A stretch of DNA of 64,000 nt from JACCXG01 sp963785755 (GCA_963785755.1 CAWAXG010000057.1:15350-79349), one strand, 5' to 3'. Positions 37,774-46,824 are shown, counted from the first letter of the stretch. A program made the numbers and translations. The notes: generated by a model from the letters alone, not told the origin.

Positions 37774-40737
37774 CTAATGCGCAATCATCATGATGTCGGT
37801 ATTGCGATAGTCGTCCTGGGCCCACACGAGCCACGATTCGTCCGGCGCGATCGCAAACGCTGACACGGCTCGCGCCGCGGCGGCCGTCAGCAGGGCGACG
37901 CGAACCGGGCGCGGGCTGGGCCCTCCGAATGGCAGGAAGTCGATGCCCGGCCGCTGCTCGTTGAGGACGTAGAGCCCGCCGGCGCCAACGACCCAGTCAC
38001 CACCCCAGTGCGTCCCAGGCGGGAACGTGGTGACCAATTCGTCCGATGAGCGGGTATGGAGCGAGCGCCGCCACACTTGAGGCACGTCGTTCGCGTAGTA
38101 CAGAAACGCGCCGTCCTGCGATTCCTGGGCACGCAGGCCGCCACCTCGCGTCACCTGCGTCGCCGCTCCGCCATCGGCGGGGATGTTCCACACCTCCCAC
38201 ATCCCGGTCCGATCCGAGATGACATAGAGCGACCTGCCGTCGGCTGCCCAGGACAGGAGCGTTTCGTAGGAGGGATCCCTGGTGAGTTGTCTCGGTGTGC
38301 CGCCGCTGGCATCGACGATCCAGATGTCGGGTCGGACGAGCCCGGCCGCCAGCGCGCCGAACGCAATCGAGCGGCCATCCGGCGACCATCGCGGTCCGCT
38401 CGTGACCGGGAGAAGGGTCACGCGCCGCGGGCTCGAGCCGTCAGCCGACGCCACCCAGATTTCGCCCCCGCCACCGCGCGTCGACACGAACGCAATGCTC
38501 CGTCCGTCCGGGGAAATGTGGGGAGCGCCATCAGCGCGCGAAGAAGCAATGATGGGACGCGCGGCGCCGACGGCCCGCCCCGCGCGCAGTTCGACCCGGT
38601 AGACGTTCGAATCGTCGTGCGCCTGGCTGTAGACGAGGCCCCGCTCGGCCGCCATCGGATGTGACGTCCCATCACCGGTGTTCGGCACGCGCACGATGGT
38701 TCCGTCGGCAAGCGAGACCCGATACAGCGCATCGAGGCCGCTGCGCGGCGACGACATGATGATCGCCTTCCCGTCGGGTGCCCAGGTGAGCCCCGAGATC
38801 CGGTGTTTCTCGCGCGTCAGCCGCCTCTCGGCCCCGTTGACCGTATCCAGCAGGAATACGTCGCGGCCTTCGTGGGTCTCGCGAACGAAGGCAACGGTCC
38901 GTCGATCCGGCGCCACAGCGGGGAGGAAGTCGCCCGGCGCCCGCAGTTGCGGCGCGGGCGGCGGATCGGTCAGCAGCCGTACCTCGAGCGTCGAGAGATC
39001 CAGGGCGGCGAGGCGAAAGGGGCCGCTTGCCGCAGGTCGTGCCGCGAAGAGCAGGGCGTTGCGTTCTTTCCACCACGCGAGACCGGGCAAGCTGAGCCCG
39101 GTGGTATGCAACACGCGTAGCGATCCGCCGATCGCGGGAATCACGCAAATCTGCGTTCGCGGCTCAGGCTCGCGGTAGGTCCGGACGAAGGCAATCTGCT
39201 GTCCATCCGGAGACCACACCGGGTTCGAGTCGTCTGCGCCATCGGTCAGCAGGGACACCTCGTCCGATCCGAGCGCTTTGGTGGCAATCCGGCCGCCCGG
39301 TGTTGCCGGTGCGATCCACGCGAACGCGATGCGGGTATGGTCGGGCGCGAGGTTCGGCCACCGCTCATCGCCTGGCTGACTCGTGACCGGCGCGGGCGCT
39401 TGGAACTCAGGAGGGGCTCCCTGTTCGCGCGCCACGGGCGGCCGAATCGCGTAATACCCCGTCACGGCGGCGAGCGCCAGTGTGCCGGCCGCTGCCGCGC
39501 TCGTCAGCGCCGCATGACGCCGCGCGAACCGCACCGCCCGACGGCCGAGCGACTCGCGGCGCGCGCGGATCGGCTCTGATGCGAGATGCCTGCGAAGGTC
39601 CTCGGCCAGCTCGCCGACGGACGGGTAACGTTCTGCCGGATTCTTCTCGAGTGCCTTGCCGACGATCGTATCGAGGTCCCCTTTGAGCAGCCTGTGCAAG
39701 CCGTCCGGGGTGGTCGCGCGGTTGGCCGCACGGGTTGCGAGATCCCGTGCCGGAACCTTTCCGGCGACAACGCTGGCCGAAGGCGGGGGCGCGTCGACCT
39801 CGGCGATGGCCTTGAACAGGTCGGCCGGCGAGGTGAGCTCGCTCCACGGATGCTGTCCCGCCAGCAGGACGTACAGAAGCAGCCCCAGCGCGTAGACGTC
39901 CGTCGCCGTCGTGGCCTGTCCTCCTCGAACCTGCTCGGGTGCGGCATAGGCCGGTGTCAGTCCTGCGCCCTGCTCGAGCGTCAGCGTCGACATCTTGGCC
40001 GGTTGCCCGTCGGGTTCGAGCAGCTTGGCGATACCGAAGTCGAGCAGCTTCACGTGGCCGTCGGTACGCACCAGCACGTTTGGCGGCTTGAGATCGCGGT
40101 GAACGATGCGGTGGGTATGCGCGTGCGCGACGGCGCCGAGCACGTCGAGAAAGAGCGCAATCCGTGAGGGCACGCTGAGGCGGCGATCGTCGCAGTAGTC
40201 ATCGATCGGCTGGCCGTCGACGAGCTCGAGCACGAGGTACGGCTGGCCGTCGGACGAGACACCCGCATCGATCAGGTGCGCGATGCTGGGATGGGTGAGG
40301 CGGGCGACGATGTTCGCCTCGCGACGGAATCGGGCCTCCGAGCGGCCGAAGCGGATCGCGAGCAGCTTGACGGCGGCGCGTGCTTCGAACTGACCATCGC
40401 AGCGCTCGGCGAGCCAGACGATCCCCATCCCTCCCTGGCCGATGGGGGAGACCAGCCGGTAGGCACCAATGATCCGTCCCGCGAACCCTGCTGGAGCCAG
40501 GCCGGCGGCGGCATCAGCAGCGGCGTCGCCCGGACGCAGGCCGAACTGCCCTTCGAGGAAACGCTCCTGGTGAATGACGTCGTACCGCTCGAGCAGGCCA
40601 TGGACGTCGTCTGCCAGCTGGGGATCCTGCTCGCGAAGCGCCGCCATCCACTGCGCGCGCTGGTCTCCGGTCAGCTCGAGCGCCTCGTCCAGGCGCAGGC
40701 TCGCCGCACGCCATCGGGCAGGATCCATCTGGGGCAT
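37774..40737 (-). CDS. Ser/Thr protein kinase with C-terminal TolB/WD40-like propeller
   Basis: 987 residues. An N-terminal helical segment (1-90) is followed by a Hanks-type kinase: Gly loop IGQGGMGIVWLAE (99-111), Lys 124 in AAVKLL, catalytic HRDLKPPN (213-220) and DFG (233-235). One membrane helix (TSAAAAGTLALAAVTGYYAI, about 412-431) leads to an extracytoplasmic TolB/PD40 propeller with repeats such as NPVWSPDGQQIAFVRTY and GPRWSPDGRSIAFGAL. All catalytic residues are present, so it should be active. The propeller may sense ligands outside the membrane. The upstream SDR gene is truncated and ends 16 bases from this start. Confidence 0.93.
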   Translation of the reverse strand: MPQMDPARWRAASLRLDEALELTGDQRAQWMAALREQDPQLADDVHGLLERYDVIHQERFLEGQFGLRPGDAAADAAAGLAPAGFAGRIIGAYRLVSPIGQGGMGIVWLAERCDGQFEARAAVKLLAIRFGRSEARFRREANIVARLTHPSIAHLIDAGVSSDGQPYLVLELVDGQPIDDYCDDRRLSVPSRIALFLDVLGAVAHAHTHRIVHRDLKPPNVLVRTDGHVKLLDFGIAKLLEPDGQPAKMSTLTLEQGAGLTPAYAAPEQVRGGQATTATDVYALGLLLYVLLAGQHPWSELTSPADLFKAIAEVDAPPPSASVVAGKVPARDLATRAANRATTPDGLHRLLKGDLDTIVGKALEKNPAERYPSVGELAEDLRRHLASEPIRARRESLGRRAVRFARRHAALTSAAAAGTLALAAVTGYYAIRPPVAREQGAPPEFQAPAPVTSQPGDERWPNLAPDHTRIAFAWIAPATPGGRIATKALGSDEVSLLTDGADDSNPVWSPDGQQIAFVRTYREPEPRTQICVIPAIGGSLRVLHTTGLSLPGLAWWKERNALLFAARPAASGPFRLAALDLSTLEVRLLTDPPPAPQLRAPGDFLPAVAPDRRTVAFVRETHEGRDVFLLDTVNGAERRLTREKHRISGLTWAPDGKAIIMSSPRSGLDALYRVSLADGTIVRVPNTGDGTSHPMAAERGLVYSQAHDDSNVYRVELRAGRAVGAARPIIASSRADGAPHISPDGRSIAFVSTRGGGGEIWVASADGSSPRRVTLLPVTSGPRWSPDGRSIAFGALAAGLVRPDIWIVDASGGTPRQLTRDPSYETLLSWAADGRSLYVISDRTGMWEVWNIPADGGAATQVTRGGGLRAQESQDGAFLYYANDVPQVWRRSLHTRSSDELVTTFPPGTHWGGDWVVGAGGLYVLNEQRPGIDFLPFGGPSPRPVRVALLTAAAARAVSAFAIAPDESWLVWAQDDYRNTDIMMIAH

Positions 40738-40753
40738 GTCGCAGGACGGGATC

Positions 40754-41017
40754 CTATACGCGGTGGCCGTAAACCCGTACGGCCCGATTGAAGTCCGGGA
40801 AGTCCTCGATGCTGGCGGGGTCCGTGACGTCCATGCGAAGCGCGAGAGCGCGATCGCCGGCGCCGAGCGTGCCGGTCGCCCGCTGAAGCGCGCGCTCGTC
40901 CCGGCCCGTCATGACGACGCGCAGGCTGCGATCGAGCAGCTGCCGGGACGTCTTCAGCCCGAGCCCCCGGTTCGCGCCGGTCACCAGCGCCACGCGCCCC
41001 GGATCGGAAGCGGACAT
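40754..41017 (-). pseudogene. Truncated short-chain dehydrogenase/reductase
   Basis: 87 residues covering only the first Rossmann unit: GRVALVTGANRGLGLKTSRQ, then RVVMTGRDERALQRA and ALALRMDVTDPASIEDF. The frame then runs into unrelated sequence and stops. The NAG motif and the YxxxK catalytic site are missing, so it cannot be an active SDR. The 3' part was probably deleted when the kinase gene came to lie next to it. It is divergent from the HTH regulator, sharing an AT-rich promoter region. Confidence 0.75.
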
Positions 41018-41036
41018 GTCCGGAGTTTTAATCCAT

Positions 41037-41065
41037 TTGACATTAAGTTCAAACTTATATATTTA
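41037..41065 (+). promoter_or_regulatory. Promoter with central palindrome (SDR / HTH divergent region)
   Basis: TTGACA at 41037-41042 is followed 15-17 bases later by TATATT/TATTTA (41058-41065), an unusually AT-rich stretch for this genome. Between them lies the perfect palindrome AAGTT-CA-AACTT (41045-41056). The layout suggests a sigma-70 type promoter repressed by a dimeric regulator, probably the adjacent HTH protein. This position places the start of that gene at the later ATG 41128. Confidence 0.5.
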
Positions 41066-41127
41066 TGGATTTGTTTGACGCGGGCCACGGGCGCGTCGGC
41101 CCGGGCTCCGCACGAGACGGCAACGGC

Positions 41128-41694
41128 ATGGCGAAGACGCGCACGCTCGTCCTGAACCGCCGGCAGACCGGCACCCTGATTTCCCCCGCCCGCCTGGAGA
41201 TCGTGGAGGCGCTGTCCGCCCTCGGCCCCGCGTCGGCGCGCGACCTGGCCGCCCACCTGGGCCGGCCGCCCGGCGCCGTCTATCACCACGTCCGCAGGCT
41301 CGAGCAGGCCGGCCTCATCGCCGAGGTGGACACGCGGCGGGGTCCCCGTCGTCCCGAGGCGCTTTACGCCCCCGTTGCGGACCGCCTGGCCGTCGCCGCG
41401 GGCGCGTCGCGCGGCGGCGATCGGCAGGCGCTGCAGACCCTGAGCGCGGTACTCAGGCAGGCCGGCCGCGACGTCGAGGCCGGCTTCGCGCGCGGACCCG
41501 AGCTGCTGCGCGGACGCTTCTACGGCGCGCAGCTCAGCGGTGCGCTCACCCTGCGCGAGGCGAAGCGCGTCATCCGGCTGCTCGAACAGATCGAAGCCAC
41601 GCTGCGGCACGCGAAACGTTCGCCCCGCGGGCGCGCCGACGACATCTATCGATGGACGAGCGTGCTCGTGCCGCTCGGGCGGAAGCGCCCATGA
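41128..41694 (+). CDS. HTH transcriptional regulator (ArsR-like winged helix)
   Basis: About 188 residues. A winged-helix domain (about 12-75) reads SPARLEIVEALSALGPASAR, HLGRPPGAVYHHVRRLEQAG and LIAEVDTRRGPRRPEALYAP, matching helix-turn-helix 20 (ArsR-like) regulators. The C-terminal part is helical (REAKRVIRLLEQIEATLRHA). ATG 41065 is possible but overlaps the promoter, so ATG 41128 is preferred. Its stop overlaps the start of a CPBP protease gene, so they are co-transcribed. It may repress its own divergent promoter. Confidence 0.8.
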   Translation: MAKTRTLVLNRRQTGTLISPARLEIVEALSALGPASARDLAAHLGRPPGAVYHHVRRLEQAGLIAEVDTRRGPRRPEALYAPVADRLAVAAGASRGGDRQALQTLSAVLRQAGRDVEAGFARGPELLRGRFYGAQLSGALTLREAKRVIRLLEQIEATLRHAKRSPRGRADDIYRWTSVLVPLGRKRP

Positions 41695-42446
41695 CCCTTC
41701 TCGATCATCTCTTCGCGCTCGTCCTCCTGGTCGGGCTCCCGGTGTGGGGGGCGTGGAATTCGACGGCGCGGAATATCGCGCGGCTCGCGCGGCGGATCGC
41801 TACCGACCCCAACGCCCGCACGAACGAGGACCTCTGGACGATCGCGATGGAGTGGGGGCTGACGCTCGCGCTGCTCGCGTGGTGGCAATGGGCGGCCCGC
41901 CCTCTGCCGGCGCTGGGTGTCGTTCTGCCGGAGGGCGCGGGCGCGTGGTGGACACTCCTGGTGTGCATCGGTGGGATCGGCTTCTATGCGCAGCAGGTGC
42001 GCACCGTCGCGGCGTCGCCCGATGCGCAGGCCAGCCTCCGGAAGCAGCTCGAGTCCCAGCCCAATGTCCGGATGATTCTGCCCGTGACCGTCCGCGAAGC
42101 ACGCGTATTCGGAGGGGTCGCGGTCACCGCCGGGATCTGCGAGGAAGTTCTCTCCCGCGGCTACCTCTTGTGGTACCTGCAGTCGCTGGGGCTGGGCCGC
42201 GGCGCCGTTGTCGTGGCGATTGTCGCGTTCGGCCTTGCCCACGCCTACCAGGGCATTCGCGGCATCGTCTGGACCGGTGTCATGGGCGCCGTCTTCCTGG
42301 GCCTGTATCTGCTGACGGGATCGCTCGTCGCGCCAATCGTGGTCCACGCCACCGTCGATCTCGCCAACGGCTTGATGGCGTACCGCCTCTTGCAGCGCAC
42401 GGAAACGGCTGCGTCATCAATCCCGGACTTTGCGCGGCGGCCATGA
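41691..42446 (+). CDS. CPBP-family intramembrane metalloprotease (Abi/Rce1-like)
   Basis: 251 residues with about seven membrane helices. The conserved motifs are ICEEVLSRGYLLWYLQSLGL (motif 1, EExxxR-like), FGLAHAYQG (motif 2, FxxxH) and PIVVHATVDLANG (motif 3, HxxxD/N). All putative zinc/catalytic residues are present. The ATG 41691 overlaps the regulator TGA. Bacterial CPBP proteins are prenyl-protease homologues, some linked to bacteriocin immunity; the substrate here is unknown. Confidence 0.88.
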   Translation: MTLLDHLFALVLLVGLPVWGAWNSTARNIARLARRIATDPNARTNEDLWTIAMEWGLTLALLAWWQWAARPLPALGVVLPEGAGAWWTLLVCIGGIGFYAQQVRTVAASPDAQASLRKQLESQPNVRMILPVTVREARVFGGVAVTAGICEEVLSRGYLLWYLQSLGLGRGAVVVAIVAFGLAHAYQGIRGIVWTGVMGAVFLGLYLLTGSLVAPIVVHATVDLANGLMAYRLLQRTETAASSIPDFARRP

Positions 42447-42720
42447 TCGTCCCGACGTCGCTGCCACCGCCTTCCGCCGTGGTGACGGCTGGTCATGGTG
42501 GGCGTTGCTGGTTGGCAACACCATCGCATTCGTTTCAGCGATGACGTATGACTGGACCGGTGGCGCCATTGGGCCGTTCGAGCTGACGGAATACCTTGGC
42601 CTCGCCCTCATCTGGGGCGCGCTCGCCCTCACAGCTCCATTCCGCGCAGCGGGACGACCTCTGATCTCGGTGACCGCGCGAACGCCGCGGTCATCGAGCA
42701 ACGTTACTGAATCACTCTGA
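42430..42720 (+). pseudogene. Membrane protein fragment, probably a C-terminal remnant
   Basis: 96-residue frame with two membrane helices: GWSWWALLVGNTIAFVSAMT and ELTEYLGLALIWGALALTAP, linked by YDWTGGAIGPF. The residues before the first helix are arginine-rich and look like out-of-frame readthrough overlapping the protease end. This suggests the tail of a lost small integral membrane protein. No family can be named. It is convergent with the next gene, overlapping by 17 bases. Confidence 0.4.
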
Positions 42721-43291
42721 ACTGCTGGGACGTTTCAACAAGAACGGTCGGCGCCCTGGCTGGCGGTGAGGCGGAGAGCGCTGAAATCAGCAGCGACATG
42801 CCCACTCCCGATGTGACGCCAACGAGCGCGAAGCCGTAGGCCCACGCCACTCGTGTCCATGGCCAGGTGCGCGGCTTGCGCCAGTCCCGCGCGAACGAGT
42901 CTTCGAGCAGCTTCAGGAAGTCGTCGGTGATCGGCCTGGGCGCCGCCGCGCTCCACAGGTCCCACACGAGCCACGCCGCGACGGCCATCAGCAGCAGACC
43001 ACACCACGCGTTGAGCGCCGCGTTCAGGGCGCCCGCTCGGTACGCGACGCGTTCGCATGGCAGCGCGACGGGCGGAGCGGCATAGCAGTTCGTGAAGTCG
43101 AACACGGTGACGATGCTGTGAGGCGCCGAGGCGATCAGTTGCGTGCCGAAGCCAAAGACCACGTACAAGAGCACGCCCATGCCGAATTCCCATGTGCCCA
43201 GCCTGACCCACGCGTGAAACGAGTCCGGTGGAATCTTCAGCCCGCGGCGCCGCCACGGGCTGATCTCGGGCGGCGGTGTCCAGTTAGCCAC
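42704..43291 (-). CDS. Integral membrane protein of unknown function (MoxR-VWA operon)
   Basis: 195 residues, three membrane segments (TWEFGMGVLLYVVFGFGTQL; NAWCGLLLMAVAAWLVWDLW; WAYGFALVGVTSGVGMSLLI) and a cytoplasmic stretch between the last two. Starts at GTG 43291, overlapping the end of the VWA gene by eight bases, so it is the third gene of that operon. No family recognised. It may anchor or report on the MoxR/VWA machinery. Confidence 0.7.
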   Translation of the reverse strand: MANWTPPPEISPWRRRGLKIPPDSFHAWVRLGTWEFGMGVLLYVVFGFGTQLIASAPHSIVTVFDFTNCYAAPPVALPCERVAYRAGALNAALNAWCGLLLMAVAAWLVWDLWSAAAPRPITDDFLKLLEDSFARDWRKPRTWPWTRVAWAYGFALVGVTSGVGMSLLISALSASPPARAPTVLVETSQQFRVIQ

Positions 43292-44561
43292 GTCTGTCCT
43301 CGATTGAAATCACCGTATTGCCGCCGCGATTTCCCCATGGCGGCGGTGCGCCGTCGCCGACGCGGATGGTGATCACGGGAAACGGAGGCACATCGTTCGA
43401 CCATGTCGTGTGGCAGTCGCTCACAATCACCAGCAGGTCAATCGGATCGTGCGTCCTCTCGATGAACGCGCGCAGCCCGACATCCAGGTCCGTGCCGCCG
43501 CCGCCGTACAATTCGACCTGCCCGGCTCCAAAGACCTTCCGCACGTCGCGGACCGCGGCATCGCAGCACGCGACGACGACGTCTGCGCCGTACCCGAGTT
43601 GGCGGGTCAGGCCCGCCAGTTCCGCCAGGGCTCGCGCCAACTGTGAGTCTTCCATCGAGCTGGAGGTATCGATCAGAAATCCCGGCCGCGGCCGCGGCTG
43701 GTGGAAGCTGGGCATGAGGAACTCGCCGTAGCACGCCTGCCGTCGATGCGGCCGCCTGTAGGTGCGGTCGTACCGGCCCAGCGTACTCTCGCGCAAGGCT
43801 CTGCGGACCACATGACGGATCGTGGCCAGGTAGTCGACCTTCGGTGCGAGGGTGGCGTGGGCCCACCGGCGCCACGCAGGTGAGACCTCGCCAGCGTAGG
43901 GCGAGATCTCGTCGATGCGCCGGGCCACCTCGCGCCGCACGAGCTCGGCCTTCAAGCGGTCGACACCAGGTGTCCCTCCCTCGCCCTCATCGTCTGCCGG
44001 CAACTCCCAGAATCGCCGTTCGCCGTGGGCGCCCGACCCGCAGTCCTGCCCGGCGTGCCCGCTTTCACCAGCCGCCTGGCGTCTATCTGCACGGGGTGGT
44101 GCCGGCAGCTGCTTGTAGTAAACCTCGGCAGTGGCGCCACTCTCCAGTCCGTACTTGGCGGGTAACGGCGGATCGCCTGGCAGCGGCAGGCCCTCGGCGT
44201 GGAGATCGTCATTGATCTCGCAGTCGCCGGCAGTGTTCCAGCGCCGATGATCCGTGATGCCGGCGGCCTTCTTTCGCGCCTCGTGGTCGCGCAGCAGGTG
44301 CCCCACCTCGTGAATGAGCAGCGTCGCGTTCTCTTCGACCGTGTGCCGCGCCACCCACGCGTCGTTGTAGTACAGGCGCCACTGCGCGTCGACGGCCATG
44401 CTGTCGATCAGGTCAGTGGCGACCGGAATCAAGCTGAAGAGCGCCGGCGCGAAATAACTGCGTTGATAGGCCGCCCGCACGCGAGCCGCCTGCAGCGCAC
44501 GGGAATACCCGTCGGCTTCTCGATCCGAGCGGCGAATCAGATCGCGGAATGTGAACTTCAC
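43284..44561 (-). CDS. DUF2201-type putative metallopeptidase with C-terminal VWA-like domain
   Basis: 425 residues starting at GTG 44561, two bases after the MoxR stop. The N-terminal part has a zinc-protease motif HEVGHLLRDHE (HExxH) preceded by a long helix and followed by GDCEINDDL. A Gly-rich linker contains two Cys. The C-terminal half is a von Willebrand A-like domain with a MIDAS-type DTSSSMEDSQL and a GGGGTDLDVGLRAF segment, ending VIVSDCHTTWSND. DUF2201 proteins are known as MoxR partners. The retained HExxH suggests real peptidase activity, which is inference. Confidence 0.88.
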   Translation of the reverse strand: MKFTFRDLIRRSDREADGYSRALQAARVRAAYQRSYFAPALFSLIPVATDLIDSMAVDAQWRLYYNDAWVARHTVEENATLLIHEVGHLLRDHEARKKAAGITDHRRWNTAGDCEINDDLHAEGLPLPGDPPLPAKYGLESGATAEVYYKQLPAPPRADRRQAAGESGHAGQDCGSGAHGERRFWELPADDEGEGGTPGVDRLKAELVRREVARRIDEISPYAGEVSPAWRRWAHATLAPKVDYLATIRHVVRRALRESTLGRYDRTYRRPHRRQACYGEFLMPSFHQPRPRPGFLIDTSSSMEDSQLARALAELAGLTRQLGYGADVVVACCDAAVRDVRKVFGAGQVELYGGGGTDLDVGLRAFIERTHDPIDLLVIVSDCHTTWSNDVPPFPVITIRVGDGAPPPWGNRGGNTVISIEDRRG

Positions 44562-44563
44562 CG

Positions 44564-45721
44564 TCAGTCCCGCGGCACGAGCTTCGCCATCTGCATCAGC
44601 TCGTAGAACGGACGGCACTCCTCGGGCAGCTTCATCAGGCCCTCGGGACGGTTCCGTTGGTCGCACAACGTGCGCGCCGCAGCTGTCGGGATGTCTGCGT
44701 TCTTTCGGCACGCGACGCCGAGCGCGATCATCGCCGCTTCCCACCGCAGCGGCGTGTTGTTGTTGATGACGGCACCGGCGAGCGCGTAGCACACGGCATA
44801 GGCGCGATCGACGCGATCGGGCAGCACGAAGCGGCGGGGATCCTTCAGGATGTCCTCCGGATCCGGCAGATTCAGGGTCTCGCGGTACTCCAGGAACGGC
44901 AGCGCCTGGTCGCCCACCAGGCCGGCGAGCGCCGCGCCTTGCAGCACGCGATTGCCCGGCGACACGGCGTCGATCGCCGCGAGGAACCGTGACGCCAGAT
45001 ACCAGGTCCGGCCCGACGGCCACGGACCGCTCCGCCGGGCCGGATCGGTGGGAGGCGCCAGCCAGGCCTCACGACCGGCGGCCCTCACATACGCGGCAAT
45101 CGTCGCCCGTTGGCCGTGATGGTATCGGCCCAGATAGTCGGCCGGCAGCACGGGCATGCTGCCCGGCGCCGGAAAATCGCTCACCATCAAATCGCACCAC
45201 GTCTCGTGATCCATCGGGAACTCGCCGTGCCACAACCGGTTCGCCATCGGCGCCTGGATTTCCTGTCCGCCGGCGGCCCATTCCACCGCATTGCTGGCGC
45301 ACAGATACACGACGCCGCCCTTCCCCGGCTCGTAGTCCGGCAGCCGCAGCTCACCGCAGACGTTCTCGGTCAGCAGGCGCAGCATCGCCGCCTGCGTCGT
45401 CGGCGGAACGGTGGTGAGCTCGTCCAGGAAGACCACCACCAGGTAGCCGTCCTCGGCGAGGCGCTGCGCGTCGCGCGCCCAGGCCATGGGCAGCAGGCGC
45501 ACGCCGTCCGGCGTCGACACCGGAAAGCCGCCGAAGTCCTGTGGTTCCCGAATCGACCCGACCAGGACCACCACCTTGCATTTGATCCCGACGCGATCGA
45601 ATCCCGCCTCGAGGCTCTTGGTGAACTCCGTTTTGCCGACGCCGGGAAAGCCGGTCATGTGCATCGGGATACGGGCCTGTAACCCGATGGCGATGAGTTG
45701 CACGAAATGTCGGAATTCCAC
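44564..45721 (-). CDS. MoxR-type AAA+ ATPase
   Basis: 385 residues from GTG 45721, which has GGGGGAG at a good distance. Walker A is GFPGVGKT (24-31), Walker B VVVFLDELTT, sensor region VVYLCASNAVEWAAGGQEIQ, and a helical C-terminal lid. First gene of a three-gene operon with the metallopeptidase-VWA and a membrane protein. MoxR ATPases act with VWA proteins as chaperones that insert metals or mature complexes. The target here is unknown. Confidence 0.9.
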   Translation of the reverse strand: MEFRHFVQLIAIGLQARIPMHMTGFPGVGKTEFTKSLEAGFDRVGIKCKVVVLVGSIREPQDFGGFPVSTPDGVRLLPMAWARDAQRLAEDGYLVVVFLDELTTVPPTTQAAMLRLLTENVCGELRLPDYEPGKGGVVYLCASNAVEWAAGGQEIQAPMANRLWHGEFPMDHETWCDLMVSDFPAPGSMPVLPADYLGRYHHGQRATIAAYVRAAGREAWLAPPTDPARRSGPWPSGRTWYLASRFLAAIDAVSPGNRVLQGAALAGLVGDQALPFLEYRETLNLPDPEDILKDPRRFVLPDRVDRAYAVCYALAGAVINNNTPLRWEAAMIALGVACRKNADIPTAAARTLCDQRNRPEGLMKLPEECRPFYELMQMAKLVPRD

Positions 45722-45886
45722 AGCCGGACTCCCCCGAGACCATAGACACCGTCTTTCACGCGACGGCCCAAGCGCCCCATGATTGTGTCTCCGGCTGCAC
45801 GTGAAAGGTAGATTCTTGTGCACCTTGCTGGGCGCCGCGGGAAGCGTCGTCGGGCTGTCCGTGGCGCTTCGCAGGAGCCTTGGTGA

Positions 45887-46009
45887 CTCTACTTTATGTA
45901 TTACAACTTCGGGCGCGTGCATCAGACGCTCCGCGTGACTCCTGCGATGGAAGCAGGCGTCAGCGACCACGTGTGGGAAATCGAAGAAATCGTAGGACTC
46001 GCAGGGTAA
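45887..46009 (+). mobile_element. C-terminal remnant of an IS transposase
   Basis: After an in-frame stop the plus strand reads YFMYYNFGRVHQTLRVTPAM and EAGVSDHVWEIEEIVGLA to a TAA at 46007-46009. The N-F-x-R-x-H-x-T-L segment and the VTPAMEAG-DHVW ending match the last 40 residues of a common DDE transposase type in soil bacteria. The rest is missing and no terminal repeats are seen. A relic of an old insertion, with debris from 45722. Confidence 0.65.
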
Positions 46010-46040
46010 GATGGCACCCGATCTTCAAGCGAGCTTGCAT

Positions 46041-46565
46041 ATGAGAACCGGCATCGTGGGGGCCGCATCACGCCTGATTGTGGTCGCAGTCGGCCTTGCA
46101 GGTTCAGTGTTGGGTCAGGTGCCGAGCAGCACGGCAACTGTCCCGCAATCGACCGCTGACGACGCCGCACAAGCGGTGACCGACGCTCTCGCTGCGGCCA
46201 AGACGAGTCGGAAGCATGTGCTGCTCAATTTTGGAGCGGAATGGTGCTTGGAGTGTCGACTTCTCACTAAGACATTCGCGGAGCCTTCGGTTGCCGAGTT
46301 CCTAGAGGCGAATTTCATCGTCGTGTCAGTTCACGTCGGGAGGATGGTCCTTCGTAACTACGCCGAGTTGAATACGGACTTGGTGCGAAAATACAGACTG
46401 TTCACGACGAAAGAGAATACGGGAATCCCGTACGTCGTGATCTTAGATTCAGAAGGTCAGGTTCTCGCCCGCACGGACAACGGAGAATGGCGCCACGCCG
46501 ATGCCGTTTTGCCTAAAAACGTGATCAAAGACTTGAAACGCTGGGCACCCAAACGCGTGCGCTGA
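46041..46565 (+). CDS. Secreted thioredoxin-fold protein
   Basis: 174 residues from ATG 46041, chosen because a signal peptide follows (GIVGAASRLIVVAVGLAGSV). The thioredoxin-like domain has the active-site WCLEC (AEWCLECRLLTKTFAEPSVA), the cis-Pro segment TGIPYVVILDSEGQVLARTD and the usual strand order. The CxxC is like that of DsbD-gamma or thioredoxin-7 type proteins. Likely a periplasmic disulfide reductase. It is less GC-rich than its neighbours, which may indicate transfer with the adjacent transposase relic. Confidence 0.82.
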   Translation: MRTGIVGAASRLIVVAVGLAGSVLGQVPSSTATVPQSTADDAAQAVTDALAAAKTSRKHVLLNFGAEWCLECRLLTKTFAEPSVAEFLEANFIVVSVHVGRMVLRNYAELNTDLVRKYRLFTTKENTGIPYVVILDSEGQVLARTDNGEWRHADAVLPKNVIKDLKRWAPKRVR

Positions 46566-46824
46566 GATTCAAACTGACCCACTACCGATTCCGACGACGG
46601 CTTGCCACCGCACTATTCAGGCGTCGGTCAAATTGACGACGCCATGTGCCGTTTCACGTCAAGAGAACGATCCTGTCAGCGTCCCGCCCAGTTCAAGACG
46701 ACGGTCATCCCGGCCGGTGGATTGGTGGGTGGAGAGACGAGACTGGAACGTGGCTGTAGACGCGAACAGTCAGGTTCACGACGTGGTTTGCGACTGCGGA
46801 ATAGTTCATGGCGAGCGCGAAATA
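46566..46824. other. Non-coding stretch between thioredoxin-like and cupredoxin genes
   Basis: About 260 bases between two convergent genes, followed by a terminator hairpin. No protein-like frame or repeat is recognised. Confidence 0.4.
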
